The notes beneath the pieces are model-generated. The model was given only the letters and a program-made list of their open reading frames with translations, did no database searches and was not told where the DNA came from. Below, piece after piece: positions 16,099 to 23,086 of a stretch of 64,000 nucleotides of DNA (position 1 is its first letter; the number at the start of each line of letters is the position of its first letter). Made by a program: the position numbers and the translations under genes. This DNA comes from Streptomyces sp. NBC_00190 (lineage in GTDB: Bacteria; Actinomycetota; Actinomycetes; Streptomycetales; Streptomycetaceae), in NCBI RefSeq assembly GCF_036203305.1, contig NZ_CP108131.1, positions 6,758,001-6,822,000 on the forward strand, written 5' to 3'.

Positions 16099-17736
16099 TC
16101 AGTGCCACAGCGTCTCCCGGACCTCCTCGGCCGTGGTGGGCCGCAGGTCGCCGTCCAGCAGCAGCCACCGGGTGATGCCGATCGACTCCAGGAACGGCAC
16201 GTCGTGGCTGGCCACCACGAGTGCTCCCTCGTACGACTCCAGCGCGTCCGTCAGCTGCCGCACGCTCGCGAGGTCCAGGTTGTTCGTCGGCTCGTCCAGC
16301 ATGAGCAGCTGCGGAGCGGGCTCCGCCAGCAGCAGCGCCGCCAGCGCCGCGCGGAAGCGCTCGCCGCCGGACAGGGTGCCGGCCGGCCGGTCCGCCCGGG
16401 CGCCCCGGAACAGGAAGTGCGCCAGCCGCGCCCGGATCAGGTTGTTCGTGGCCTGCGGGGCGAACCGCGCCACGTTCTCCACCACCGAACGGCTCTCGTC
16501 GAGCACGTCCAGCCGCTGCGGCAGGAACCGCGTGGTCACATGGGTGACCGCCGTGCCGGACTCCGGCGCCAGCAGCCCCGCCACCGTCCGCAACAGCGTG
16601 GTCTTGCCCGAACCGTTGCGGCCCACCAGTGCGATCCGCTCCGGGCCGCGCAGCTCCCACTCGCCCCGTACGGCTGCCCCGTGGGGCAGGCGCAGGTTGC
16701 TCAGGGTCAGTACGCGCCGGCCCGGCGGGACCTGGGTGGCGGGCAGGTGGATCCGGATCGCGTCGTCATCGCGCACCGCCTCCACCGCGTGGTCCAGCCG
16801 CTCCTTGGCCTGGGCCAGCTTCTCGGTGTGCATGATGCGGTGCTTGCCCGCCGATTCCTGTGCCGCCCGCTTGCGGGCGCCCATCACGATCTTCGGCTCG
16901 CGCTTGGTGTCGTTCATCTTCTGGCCGTAGCGCTTGCGCCGCGCCAATTTGAACTGGGCATCGGCGAGTTCGCGCTTCTGTCGCTGTACGTCGGCCTCCG
17001 CGACCCGGACCATCCGCTCGGCCGCCTCCTGTTCGGCGGCGAGCAACTCCTCGTAGTCCGTGAAGTTCCCGCCGTAACAGCGGACTTCGCCGTCGTGCAG
17101 ATCGGCGATCTGGTCGACCCGCTCCAGCAGCTCCCGGTCGTGGCTGACCAGGACCATCACCCCGGTCCAGGACTCGACCGCCGCGTACAGGCGGCCCCGG
17201 GCCCGCAGGTCCAGGTTGTTGGTGGGCTCGTCCAGCAGCAAGACGTCGGGGCGCGCGAGCAGCAGGGCGGCCAGCCGCAGCAGTACGGACTCGCCGCCCG
17301 AGAGTTCGCCGACGGTCCGGTCCAGGCCGATGCGGACGAGACCGAGCTGGTCGAGCGTGGCCCGCGCCCGCTCCTCGACGTCCCAGTCGTCGCCCACGGC
17401 GGCGAAGTTCGCCTCCGTGGCCTCGCCCGCCTCGATGGCGTGCAGGGCGGCCCGGACGTTGCGGATGCCGAGGGCCTCGTCCACGCGCAGCGCGGTGTCG
17501 AGGGTGATGTTCTGGGGGAGGTACCCGACACTGCCCGCGACGGACAACTGGCCCTTGGAAGGGGCCAGTTCACCGGCGATGAGCTTCAGCAGGGTGGACT
17601 TCCCGCAGCCGTTGAGCCCGATCAGGCCGGTACGGCCGGGGCCGACGGCGAGCTGGAACCCGTCGAAGACGGACGTTCCGTCGGGCCAGTCGAAGGAGAG
17701 CGCGGAGCAGGTGACATAGGCAGGGGCGTGACTCAT
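16099..17736 (-). CDS. ABC-F ATPase (ribosome-associated, possible antibiotic resistance)
   Basis: This is a 545-residue soluble twin ABC protein without membrane domain. Walker A motifs are GLNGCGKSTLL near residue 42 and GRNGSGKTTLL near 355; each half has LSGGE and a DEPTNNLDL Walker B. Between them is the ABC-F linker of about 80 residues, charged and helical (RKRYGQKMNDTKREPK), which reaches into the ribosomal P/E site. Actinomycete members of this type either protect ribosomes against macrolide, lincosamide or pleuromutilin-type drugs or act in translation. No biosynthetic cluster adjoins. The 180-bp leader with hairpins suggests attenuation. Confidence 0.9.
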   Translation of the reverse strand: MSHAPAYVTCSALSFDWPDGTSVFDGFQLAVGPGRTGLIGLNGCGKSTLLKLIAGELAPSKGQLSVAGSVGYLPQNITLDTALRVDEALGIRNVRAALHAIEAGEATEANFAAVGDDWDVEERARATLDQLGLVRIGLDRTVGELSGGESVLLRLAALLLARPDVLLLDEPTNNLDLRARGRLYAAVESWTGVMVLVSHDRELLERVDQIADLHDGEVRCYGGNFTDYEELLAAEQEAAERMVRVAEADVQRQKRELADAQFKLARRKRYGQKMNDTKREPKIVMGARKRAAQESAGKHRIMHTEKLAQAKERLDHAVEAVRDDDAIRIHLPATQVPPGRRVLTLSNLRLPHGAAVRGEWELRGPERIALVGRNGSGKTTLLRTVAGLLAPESGTAVTHVTTRFLPQRLDVLDESRSVVENVARFAPQATNNLIRARLAHFLFRGARADRPAGTLSGGERFRAALAALLLAEPAPQLLMLDEPTNNLDLASVRQLTDALESYEGALVVASHDVPFLESIGITRWLLLDGDLRPTTAEEVRETLWH

Positions 17737-17757
17737 GGAGGCCTCCAGGTTGCGTGA

Positions 17758-17816
17758 GTGGTGAATGCAACGCGGGGAGACAGTCGACGCCCGGATGGCG
17801 TGTCGCTGTCTCGAAC
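17758..17816 (-). promoter_or_regulatory. Structured leader of ABC-F gene, possible attenuator
   Basis: On the minus strand GAGACAG..CGAC..CGCC pairs with GGCGTCGACTGTCTC (about 15 bp with two bulges), followed by a smaller GTTGC/GCAAC pair just before the gene. Resistance ABC-F genes are often controlled by ribosome-stalling attenuators in the leader; here this is inferred from structure only, and no convincing leader peptide was found. Confidence 0.4.
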
Positions 17817-17925
17817 CTCAGATGAGCAATGTCCTGCTCCGTTTCGACGGCAATGGGGCGATCACGAAGCTACGGACGGCCGGAGCCGCCCGCAAACGAA
17901 TTAAGGGACCGGTGGCTCCGGTGGC

Positions 17926-18342
17926 TCAGCAGGTGTCGCGCATCAGCTCGGCCAGGCTGTGGTCCATGTCGAGGTAGAGGTGCTCCAGGCCCTCCGGAAC
18001 CACGGCCCGAGAGCGCTCCAGGAACCGGTGCAGCTCCGCCGTCGCCATGAGCACGATCGCCACGCCCTCGGGTGCGTGGAATTCGATCGTGGTCCGCTCG
18101 GCGTCGTACGGGCGCACGCGCACGTCGCCGGAGCCCGACGGGCGGTTCAGTCCGGATTCCAGCAGCTCGCGCGCGAAGGTCCAGGAGACCTCGACGCCCT
18201 CCAGCGTGGCCGGGGCGGGGAAGGCCATGCGCACGGCGAACGGATCCGATCGATCGTAACAGAGAGTGACGGGAATGGTCTCGACCTTCGGCGCGGTGGC
18301 GACCAGACGGGCCTGTACGGCCTGCTCGATGACAGTGATCAA
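17926..18342 (-). CDS. ssgD: SsgA-like sporulation/cell-division protein
   Basis: This 138-residue protein belongs to the SsgA-like (SALP) family unique to morphologically complex actinomycetes. SALPs localise peptidoglycan synthesis and septation during sporulation. The family hallmark appears as LCYDRSDPFAVRMAF near residue 28, then SWTFARELLESGL and GDVRVRP, with the C-terminal LERSRAVVPEG. The ABC-F and WhiB neighbours match what I remember for ssgD; the symbol is tentative, the family is not. The ATG has GGGAGTG upstream. A 179-bp upstream region contains two palindromes. Confidence 0.85.
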   Translation of the reverse strand: MITVIEQAVQARLVATAPKVETIPVTLCYDRSDPFAVRMAFPAPATLEGVEVSWTFARELLESGLNRPSGSGDVRVRPYDAERTTIEFHAPEGVAIVLMATAELHRFLERSRAVVPEGLEHLYLDMDHSLAELMRDTC

Positions 18343-18434
18343 GGCTCACTCCCTTGCGGCGGATCTGCTGCCGGGCTGTGGGGTGAAACCCGGCAACCCG
18401 ATAGACGCCGGAATCGGCAAATCCGTGCATGGGA

Positions 18435-18455
18435 GGTGACGTGAGCTGTGTCACC
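18435..18455. promoter_or_regulatory. Inverted repeat GGTGAC-N9-GTCACC upstream of ssgD
   Basis: A perfect 6+6 inverted repeat with a 9-base spacer in the ssgD promoter region. Possible operator; no consensus matched. Confidence 0.4.
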
Positions 18456-18472
18456 GATTGGCCGGAACATGC

Positions 18473-18488
18473 CTGTGTGATCGCACAG
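18473..18488. promoter_or_regulatory. Crp-like palindrome CTGTG-N6-CACAG
   Basis: CTGTG TGATCG CACAG fits the actinomycete Crp pattern GTG-N6-CAC with extended arms. It lies about 130 bp upstream of ssgD and 35 bp downstream of the Fe-S gene. Crp controls germination and development genes in Streptomyces, which suits ssgD. Confidence 0.45.
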
Positions 18489-18521
18489 AGTGACCATCAG
18501 GGAGGCGTGATGACGGGAAGA

Positions 18522-18935
18522 TCAGTCGGAATGACAGGTTCCGGAGAGGTCGCAGAAGGGCTGGTTACCGCTCACTCCACAGGCGCAAAGCATGGCCCGG
18601 GTCTCTTTGCGGACGGTGCCGTCCGGACTCGTCACGCTCAGGTCGCCGCGCAGCACGAGCCGGCCGGCCCGGTCGCGTGCGACGGTGGTCGGCCGGTCCG
18701 GCTCCTCGGCCGGGCCGTCCGTGAGCCGGTACTGGAGCGCCCCCGAGGGGCAGCGCCGGATCACCTCGGCGACCCGCTCGGGATCGGCGCCGTCCGGCTG
18801 GACCCAGGGGCGACTGCCCGAGTCGAACACCTCGGGCAGTCCTCGTACGCACTCGGCGGCGTGCAGGCAGCGGCCGGTCTCGTAGGTGACGGTGACGAGC
18901 TTGCCGTCGTAGGCCTTGGGCTCTTTTGAGGGCAT
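18522..18935 (-). CDS. YjdI-like and CDGSH-type double iron-sulfur protein
   Basis: This 137-residue protein has two Fe-S modules. Residues 10 to 75 match the YjdI/(4Fe-4S) mono-cluster domain with Cys23, Cys29 and Cys62 (GRCLHAAEC, RRCPSGAL). Residues 105 to 137 are CDGSH-like: Cys117-x-Cys119-x2-Ser-x3-Pro-x-Cys128-Asp. The fourth ligand position, normally His in CDGSH, is Gly132 here, but Cys134-His135 follow. So the cluster may be held differently. Electron transfer or Fe-S sensing is likely; no partner gene adjoins. Confidence 0.82.
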   Translation of the reverse strand: MPSKEPKAYDGKLVTVTYETGRCLHAAECVRGLPEVFDSGSRPWVQPDGADPERVAEVIRRCPSGALQYRLTDGPAEEPDRPTTVARDRAGRLVLRGDLSVTSPDGTVRKETRAMLCACGVSGNQPFCDLSGTCHSD

Positions 18936-19009
18936 GGGCCCAATCTAGGAAGGCGGGGCCCGCGACGCACCCTGGACGACGAAACGGGGGTGCGTTAGCT
19001 TCCGGCGCC

Positions 19010-20134
19010 ATGAGACTTCTGGGAGTTGGCATGTGCGCGGCGGGTTTGGCGGTGGGGCTGCTGGCGGCGCCCGCTCAGGCATCCGCCGGGGCGTCGGCCG
19101 GGTCGTCCGCTCGGGCATCCGCGGGAGCGGAGCCGGCCGAGGCGGAACTGCGCGGTGCGCGATGGGCGTTGAAGGGCACCGGGAAGGACGTCCGCTTCCG
19201 GGGACTGTCGGCCGTCAGCCGGACCACGGCCTGGGTGGCCGGCTCCAAGGGAACCGTCCTGCGCACGGTCGACGGAGGCCGCACCTGGGGCGACGTCTCG
19301 CCGCCGGGCGCGGCCGCGGAAGGGCTGGAGCTGCGCGACATCGAGGCCTTCGACGCGCGCCGCGCGGTCGCCCTGTCGATCGGTGAGGGCGAGGCCTCCA
19401 GGGTGCTGCGCACCGAGGACGGCGGCGCCACCTGGACCGAGGCCTTCCGCAACCCCGACCCGCGCGCGTTCTACGACTGCCTCACCTTCTTCGACTCCCA
19501 GCACGGGCTGGCGATGAGCGACCCGGTGGACGGGCGCTTCCGCATCCTGTCGACCGACGACGGCGGGCGGAGCTGGCGGGTGCTGCCGGGCGAGGGCATG
19601 CCGGCGGCGCTGCCGGGCGAGGCGGGCTTCGCGGCGAGCGGCCAGTGCCTGGTCAGCGCGGGCCCGCGCGACGTCTGGCTGGCCACGGGCGGCGGGGCGA
19701 CCGCGCGGGTGCTGCACTCCGCGGACCGCGGCCTGACCTGGCGGGCCACCGAGTCCACCGTCCCCGCGGGCGACCCGGCGCGGGGCGTCTTCGCCCTCGC
19801 CTTCCGGGACCGTACGAGGGGCCTCGCGGTCGGCGGCGACTACCGCGCCGGGCAGGCCTCCCCGCAGGCCGCGGCCGTCTCCTCCGACGGGGGCCGCAGC
19901 TGGCGCCAGGCGGCGGCCCCGCCGCCGGCCTACCGCTCCGGCGCGGCCTGGTACCCGTACAGCGGCGGCACCGCGCTGGCGGTGGGTCCGACGGGCACGG
20001 ACGTGACGGCGGACGGCGGCCGCAACTGGCGGCCGCTGGACGCCGGGTCGTTCGACACGGTCGACTGCGCCGCGGACACCGGCTGCTGGGCGTCGGGGGA
20101 GAAGGGGCGGGTGGCCCGGCTGGAGCGCCGCTGA
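19010..20134 (+). CDS. Secreted BNR/Ycf48-like beta-propeller protein
   Basis: This 374-residue protein has a signal peptide (hydrophobic residues 3 to 24, cleavage near AQASA) and a run of S-x-D-x-G-x-x-W Asp-box repeats: RTVDGGRTWGDV, RTEDGGATWTEA, STDDGGRSWRVL, HSADRGLTWRAT, SSDGGRSWRQA, TADGGRNWRPL. Six visible blades suggest a six- or seven-bladed propeller like the photosystem II assembly factor Ycf48 or sialidase-type scaffolds, but sialidase catalytic residues are not evident. The function outside the cell is unknown. Its stop abuts the stop of the convergent GNAT gene in a TGATCA palindrome. Confidence 0.85.
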   Translation: MRLLGVGMCAAGLAVGLLAAPAQASAGASAGSSARASAGAEPAEAELRGARWALKGTGKDVRFRGLSAVSRTTAWVAGSKGTVLRTVDGGRTWGDVSPPGAAAEGLELRDIEAFDARRAVALSIGEGEASRVLRTEDGGATWTEAFRNPDPRAFYDCLTFFDSQHGLAMSDPVDGRFRILSTDDGGRSWRVLPGEGMPAALPGEAGFAASGQCLVSAGPRDVWLATGGGATARVLHSADRGLTWRATESTVPAGDPARGVFALAFRDRTRGLAVGGDYRAGQASPQAAAVSSDGGRSWRQAAAPPPAYRSGAAWYPYSGGTALAVGPTGTDVTADGGRNWRPLDAGSFDTVDCAADTGCWASGEKGRVARLERR

Positions 20135-20623
20135 TCAGCCGGTCGCGGTGAACCGGTCCATGCCCGGGTAGCGGCCGGGGGCGAAGCCCGCCGCCCGGTA
20201 GACCGGTTCGCCGTCCTCGCTGGCGTGCAACTGGACGTAGCCGATGCCGATGCCCTCCAGCCAGCCGACCAGTCCGTCGACGATCGCCCGCCCGTGGCCG
20301 CGCCCCCGGGCGGGCCCGTCGGTGACGATGCCGTCGACGTAACCGCGCCGGCCGTCGGTCCACCGGGGGCTCGGCAGGTGGTGCGTCACCCAGGCCATCC
20401 CGGTGGCCAGCAGCGGCTCACCGGGTGCGCCGCCGACTACCAGGCAGCGCATGCCGGGGCGTTCGCCGACCCGCTCGGCGAACCAGTCGTACGCGGTCTG
20501 CCGCCAGGCGGCGTCGGCCGGCCCCGGGTCCACCCCCAGGGAGGCGAGCGCGACGGCGCGCAGCCGGATCAGCTCGGGTATGTCGCCGGGGGCCGCGAGC
20601 CGGGGGCTGACGGGGGCGGTCAT
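20135..20623 (-). CDS. GNAT family N-acetyltransferase
   Basis: This 162-residue acetyl-CoA-dependent acyltransferase has motif A, PARGRGHGRAIVDGLVGWLE, which binds the pyrophosphate of CoA, and motif B IGIGYVQLHASEDGEPVYRA with the Tyr near the end. Substrate is not predictable. Preceded by a GGAGACAGAG ribosome site. Probably transcribed alone; the YciI gene lies upstream in the same direction with a 48-bp gap, so co-transcription is possible. Confidence 0.9.
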   Translation of the reverse strand: MTAPVSPRLAAPGDIPELIRLRAVALASLGVDPGPADAAWRQTAYDWFAERVGERPGMRCLVVGGAPGEPLLATGMAWVTHHLPSPRWTDGRRGYVDGIVTDGPARGRGHGRAIVDGLVGWLEGIGIGYVQLHASEDGEPVYRAAGFAPGRYPGMDRFTATG

Positions 20624-20671
20624 CTCTGTCTCCTTTGTCGGACGGTGGGCGACGGCTCCGGGGCCGGGGCC

Positions 20672-20971
20672 TCACGCCACCGGGTTCTCGCGCACCGTCG
20701 CGAGGTCCGCCGACGTCTTCGTCGCGATGAACTCCGTGATGCGGTAGGAGCAGACGCCCGCCACCGTGAACGGGTCCTCGGAAGCGATCTTCTCGATCTC
20801 CGCCCGGGAGACCCCGCCGGCCAGGATCACACCGCCGTCGCGCGGCACCTTGCGGCCCGACGCGAGGAAGACGCCCGCGGCGTAGTGGCCGTCCAGCCAG
20901 GCGATGTGGGCGTCCATCTCGTCTTCGACGGCTTCGATGGGCGCGATGTAGCTGAGCTCCATGACGAACAT
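20672..20971 (-). CDS. YciI family protein
   Basis: This 99-residue YCII/ferredoxin-like alpha+beta barrel domain protein matches the family in length and pattern: an opening MFVMELSYIA strand, the AHIAWLDGHYAAGVFLASGR helix-strand unit containing the conserved His22 and Asp27, and EDPFTVAGVCSYRITEF. In E. coli and other bacteria the biochemical role is unclear; some homologues are dehalogenases or lactone isomerases. It is divergent from endonuclease V by 26 bp, so promoters overlap. Confidence 0.88.
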   Translation of the reverse strand: MFVMELSYIAPIEAVEDEMDAHIAWLDGHYAAGVFLASGRKVPRDGGVILAGGVSRAEIEKIASEDPFTVAGVCSYRITEFIATKTSADLATVRENPVA

Positions 20972-20997
20972 GATCGCCAGGCTACTCTCGCTCCATC

Positions 20998-21678
20998 ATG
21001 ACGAGTGCGAAGACCCCCGCCGACGAGGCCGAGGCCCGGGCGATACAGGACGAACTACGCCATCAGGTCGTGCTCACCGAGCCCGGCCCGCCGCCCGGGC
21101 GCGGGCTGGTCGCGGGAGTGGACGTCGCCTACGACGACGAACGCGACCTCGTCGCCGCCGCGGCCGTGGTGCTCGACGCCGCCACCCTGGAGGTCGTCGA
21201 GGAGGCCACCGCCGTCGGGCACGTCAGCTTCCCCTACGTGCCCGGGCTGCTCGCCTTCCGCGAGCTGCCGACGGTCCTGGCCGCCCTGGACTCCCTGACC
21301 GCCGCGCCCGACCTCGTCGTCTGCGACGGCTACGGGCTCGCCCACCCCCGCGGCTTCGGCCTCGCCTGCCACCTCGGCGTGGTCACCGGGCTCCCGGCCA
21401 TCGGGGTCGCCAAGAACCCGTTCACCTTCACCTACGAGGAACCGGGCGCCCGGCGCGGCGACTTCGCCCCGCTGGTCGCCGCCGACGGCGCCGAGGTCGG
21501 CCGGGCGCTGCGGACCCAGGACGGGATCAAGCCGGTCTACGTGTCCGTCGGGCACCGCGTCTCGCTGGACAACGCCTGCGCCCACGCCCTCGCCCTCAGC
21601 CCGCGCTTCCGGATCCCCGAGACCACCCGGCACGCCGACTCCCTGTGCCGCCGCGCCCTGCGCGAGGCGACGGGGTGA
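20998..21678 (+). CDS. nfi: Endonuclease V
   Basis: This 226-residue endonuclease V repairs deaminated purines by cleaving one base 3' of deoxyinosine. It shows AGVDVAYDD (first catalytic Asp), VPGLLAFRE (the YIPG wedge region), VCDGYGLAHPRGFGLA (second Asp and the helix around the active site), GVAKN and DGIKPVYVSVGH. All are Nfi hallmarks. The length is normal. ATG chosen as first in frame. Immediately after the stop a GACGGGG-rich repeat begins. Confidence 0.94.
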   Translation: MTSAKTPADEAEARAIQDELRHQVVLTEPGPPPGRGLVAGVDVAYDDERDLVAAAAVVLDAATLEVVEEATAVGHVSFPYVPGLLAFRELPTVLAALDSLTAAPDLVVCDGYGLAHPRGFGLACHLGVVTGLPAIGVAKNPFTFTYEEPGARRGDFAPLVAADGAEVGRALRTQDGIKPVYVSVGHRVSLDNACAHALALSPRFRIPETTRHADSLCRRALREATG

Positions 21679-21724
21679 CGGGGGCGACGGGGGGACAGGG
21701 GGACAGGACGACGGGCTGACGGGT
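21667..21724 (+). repeat. GACGGGG direct repeats after nfi
   Basis: A short array of degenerate GACGGGG and GGGGACAG units fills the convergent gap between nfi and the reductase gene. It is low-complexity slippage-type sequence; no hairpin dominates. Confidence 0.55.
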
Positions 21725-21738
21725 GGCCCCGGGATGCG

Positions 21739-22956
21739 TCAGCGGGCGTCCGCCACCCGGAAGGTGATCCCGGCCTTCTGCAGGCGGGTGATCAGCGCGT
21801 CGCCCATCGCCACGGCCGTCGTCAGCTGTCCGGCGGCCTTCGGCAGGGCGTCGTAGGCCAGGCAGAGCGCCGACTCCGCCAGCATCTTCGCCGTCTCGCC
21901 GTACCCCGGGTCGCCGCCCGACACCTCGGTGAGCACCCGCCGGCCGCCGCCCTCGCCCACGAACCGCACCGTGAACCAGCTGCGCGCCCGCCGCTCCGCG
22001 TCGGGCCCCTGACCCGGTTCCCAGCGGTTCATCAGCCACCGCCGGACGGGCGGGACCTGGGCCAGGGCCACCGTCGCGCCCAGCGCCGCCGTCCCGCCCA
22101 CCGCGACCGGGAGGTGCTTGACCGACGCGTAGTGCCGGTAGCGGAAGTCCGGGCCGTACCGCTCCAGGGCGGCGGCCGACCGGGCCACGATCGCCGGGTC
22201 CAGCGTGGGCAGCGGCAGCGCCCAAGTACTGGTCTCCCGGCTGAACCGCGGCGGCCCCACCGGTCCCCGTGCCCGCCGCCCCAGCAGCCGGGGCTCGTGC
22301 AGCCGGCGGGCGTGCGCGGCCGCCAAGGTCTGCGGCCCGCGGCTGAGGGCGGTCAGCGCGGAGGCCAGGGTCCCGCCCGAGAACAGCGCGTTGGACCGCA
22401 TGAACCCGTCGACCGTCAGGGGGACGCCCTCGGGCAGCCGGCCGACCGTGAAGTACGCCCCGAGGTCGGCCGGGATCGAGTCGAAGCCGCAGGCGTGCAC
22501 GAGCCGCGCCCCGGTCTCCCGGGCCCGCGCGTCGTGTTCGACGTACATCCGGTCCACGAACTCGGGTTCCCCGGTGAGGTCCAGGTAGTCCGTGCCCGCC
22601 TCCGCGCAGGCGGCGACCAGTTCCGCGCCGTACCAGACGTACGGGCCCACGGTGGTGGCCAGTACCCGTGTGGACGCGGCCAGTTCGCGTACCGCTCCGG
22701 TGTCGGCCGCGTCCGCCCGCAGCAGCGGGAGCCCCGCACAGGCCGGATCGATCACGGCGAGCCGGTCGCGCAGCCGCTCCAGCTTCGCGAGGTCCCGGCC
22801 CGCGAGGGCCCACCGGCAGTCGGCGGGGGCGTGCGCGGCGAGGTACTCGGCGGTCAGCGCCCCCACGAACCCGGTCGCGCCGAAGAGCACGACGTCGTAG
22901 GCCCGTTCCGGATTCTCCGCGGCCTGCGGACGGTCCTGCCGAACCCGTGCGTTCAT
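21739..22956 (-). CDS. Saccharopine dehydrogenase-like / trans-acting enoyl reductase family protein
   Basis: This 405-residue NAD(P)-dependent reductase has the Rossmann motif VVLFGATGFVGALTAEYLA near residue 22, then the AGRDLAKLERL second strand and the conserved TTVGPYVWYGAELVAACAEA and HACGFDSIPADLGA blocks. This is the pattern of mycobacterial Rv2449c/Rv2953-like proteins, the latter reducing phthiocerol and glycolipid precursors in trans. A hydrophobic segment (VGGTAALGATVALAQVP) may bind membrane. The substrate here is unknown, but a lipid is likely by family. It stands alone. Confidence 0.87.
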   Translation of the reverse strand: MNARVRQDRPQAAENPERAYDVVLFGATGFVGALTAEYLAAHAPADCRWALAGRDLAKLERLRDRLAVIDPACAGLPLLRADAADTGAVRELAASTRVLATTVGPYVWYGAELVAACAEAGTDYLDLTGEPEFVDRMYVEHDARARETGARLVHACGFDSIPADLGAYFTVGRLPEGVPLTVDGFMRSNALFSGGTLASALTALSRGPQTLAAAHARRLHEPRLLGRRARGPVGPPRFSRETSTWALPLPTLDPAIVARSAAALERYGPDFRYRHYASVKHLPVAVGGTAALGATVALAQVPPVRRWLMNRWEPGQGPDAERRARSWFTVRFVGEGGGRRVLTEVSGGDPGYGETAKMLAESALCLAYDALPKAAGQLTTAVAMGDALITRLQKAGITFRVADAR

Positions 22957-23018
22957 GAAACCGCTCCTCCCAGCTGATGTCGGTGGCCGAGGCTAGCGTG
23001 ACGCGCATGCGGCAGCGG

Positions 23019-23066
23019 ACGGCGCCCCGGGAGCAGGCCCGAAAGGGGCCGGTCCCGGGGCGCCGT
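23019..23066 (-). terminator. Strong hairpin terminator of PKD protein gene
   Basis: ACGGCGCCCCGGGA pairs perfectly with TCCCGGGGCGCCGT (14 bp), and the enclosed loop itself contains GGCCC-GAAAG-GGGCC. It lies 21 bp past the stop of the PKD-protein gene on the minus strand. Confidence 0.85.
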
Positions 23067-23086
23067 GTCGGACACCCGCGGTCGGG

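Noticed and set aside
17872..17921. CCGGAGCC/GGCTCCGG pair as an ssgD terminator
   Set aside because: The stem is 8 bp but the loop is 26 bases, so the call is too weak to list.
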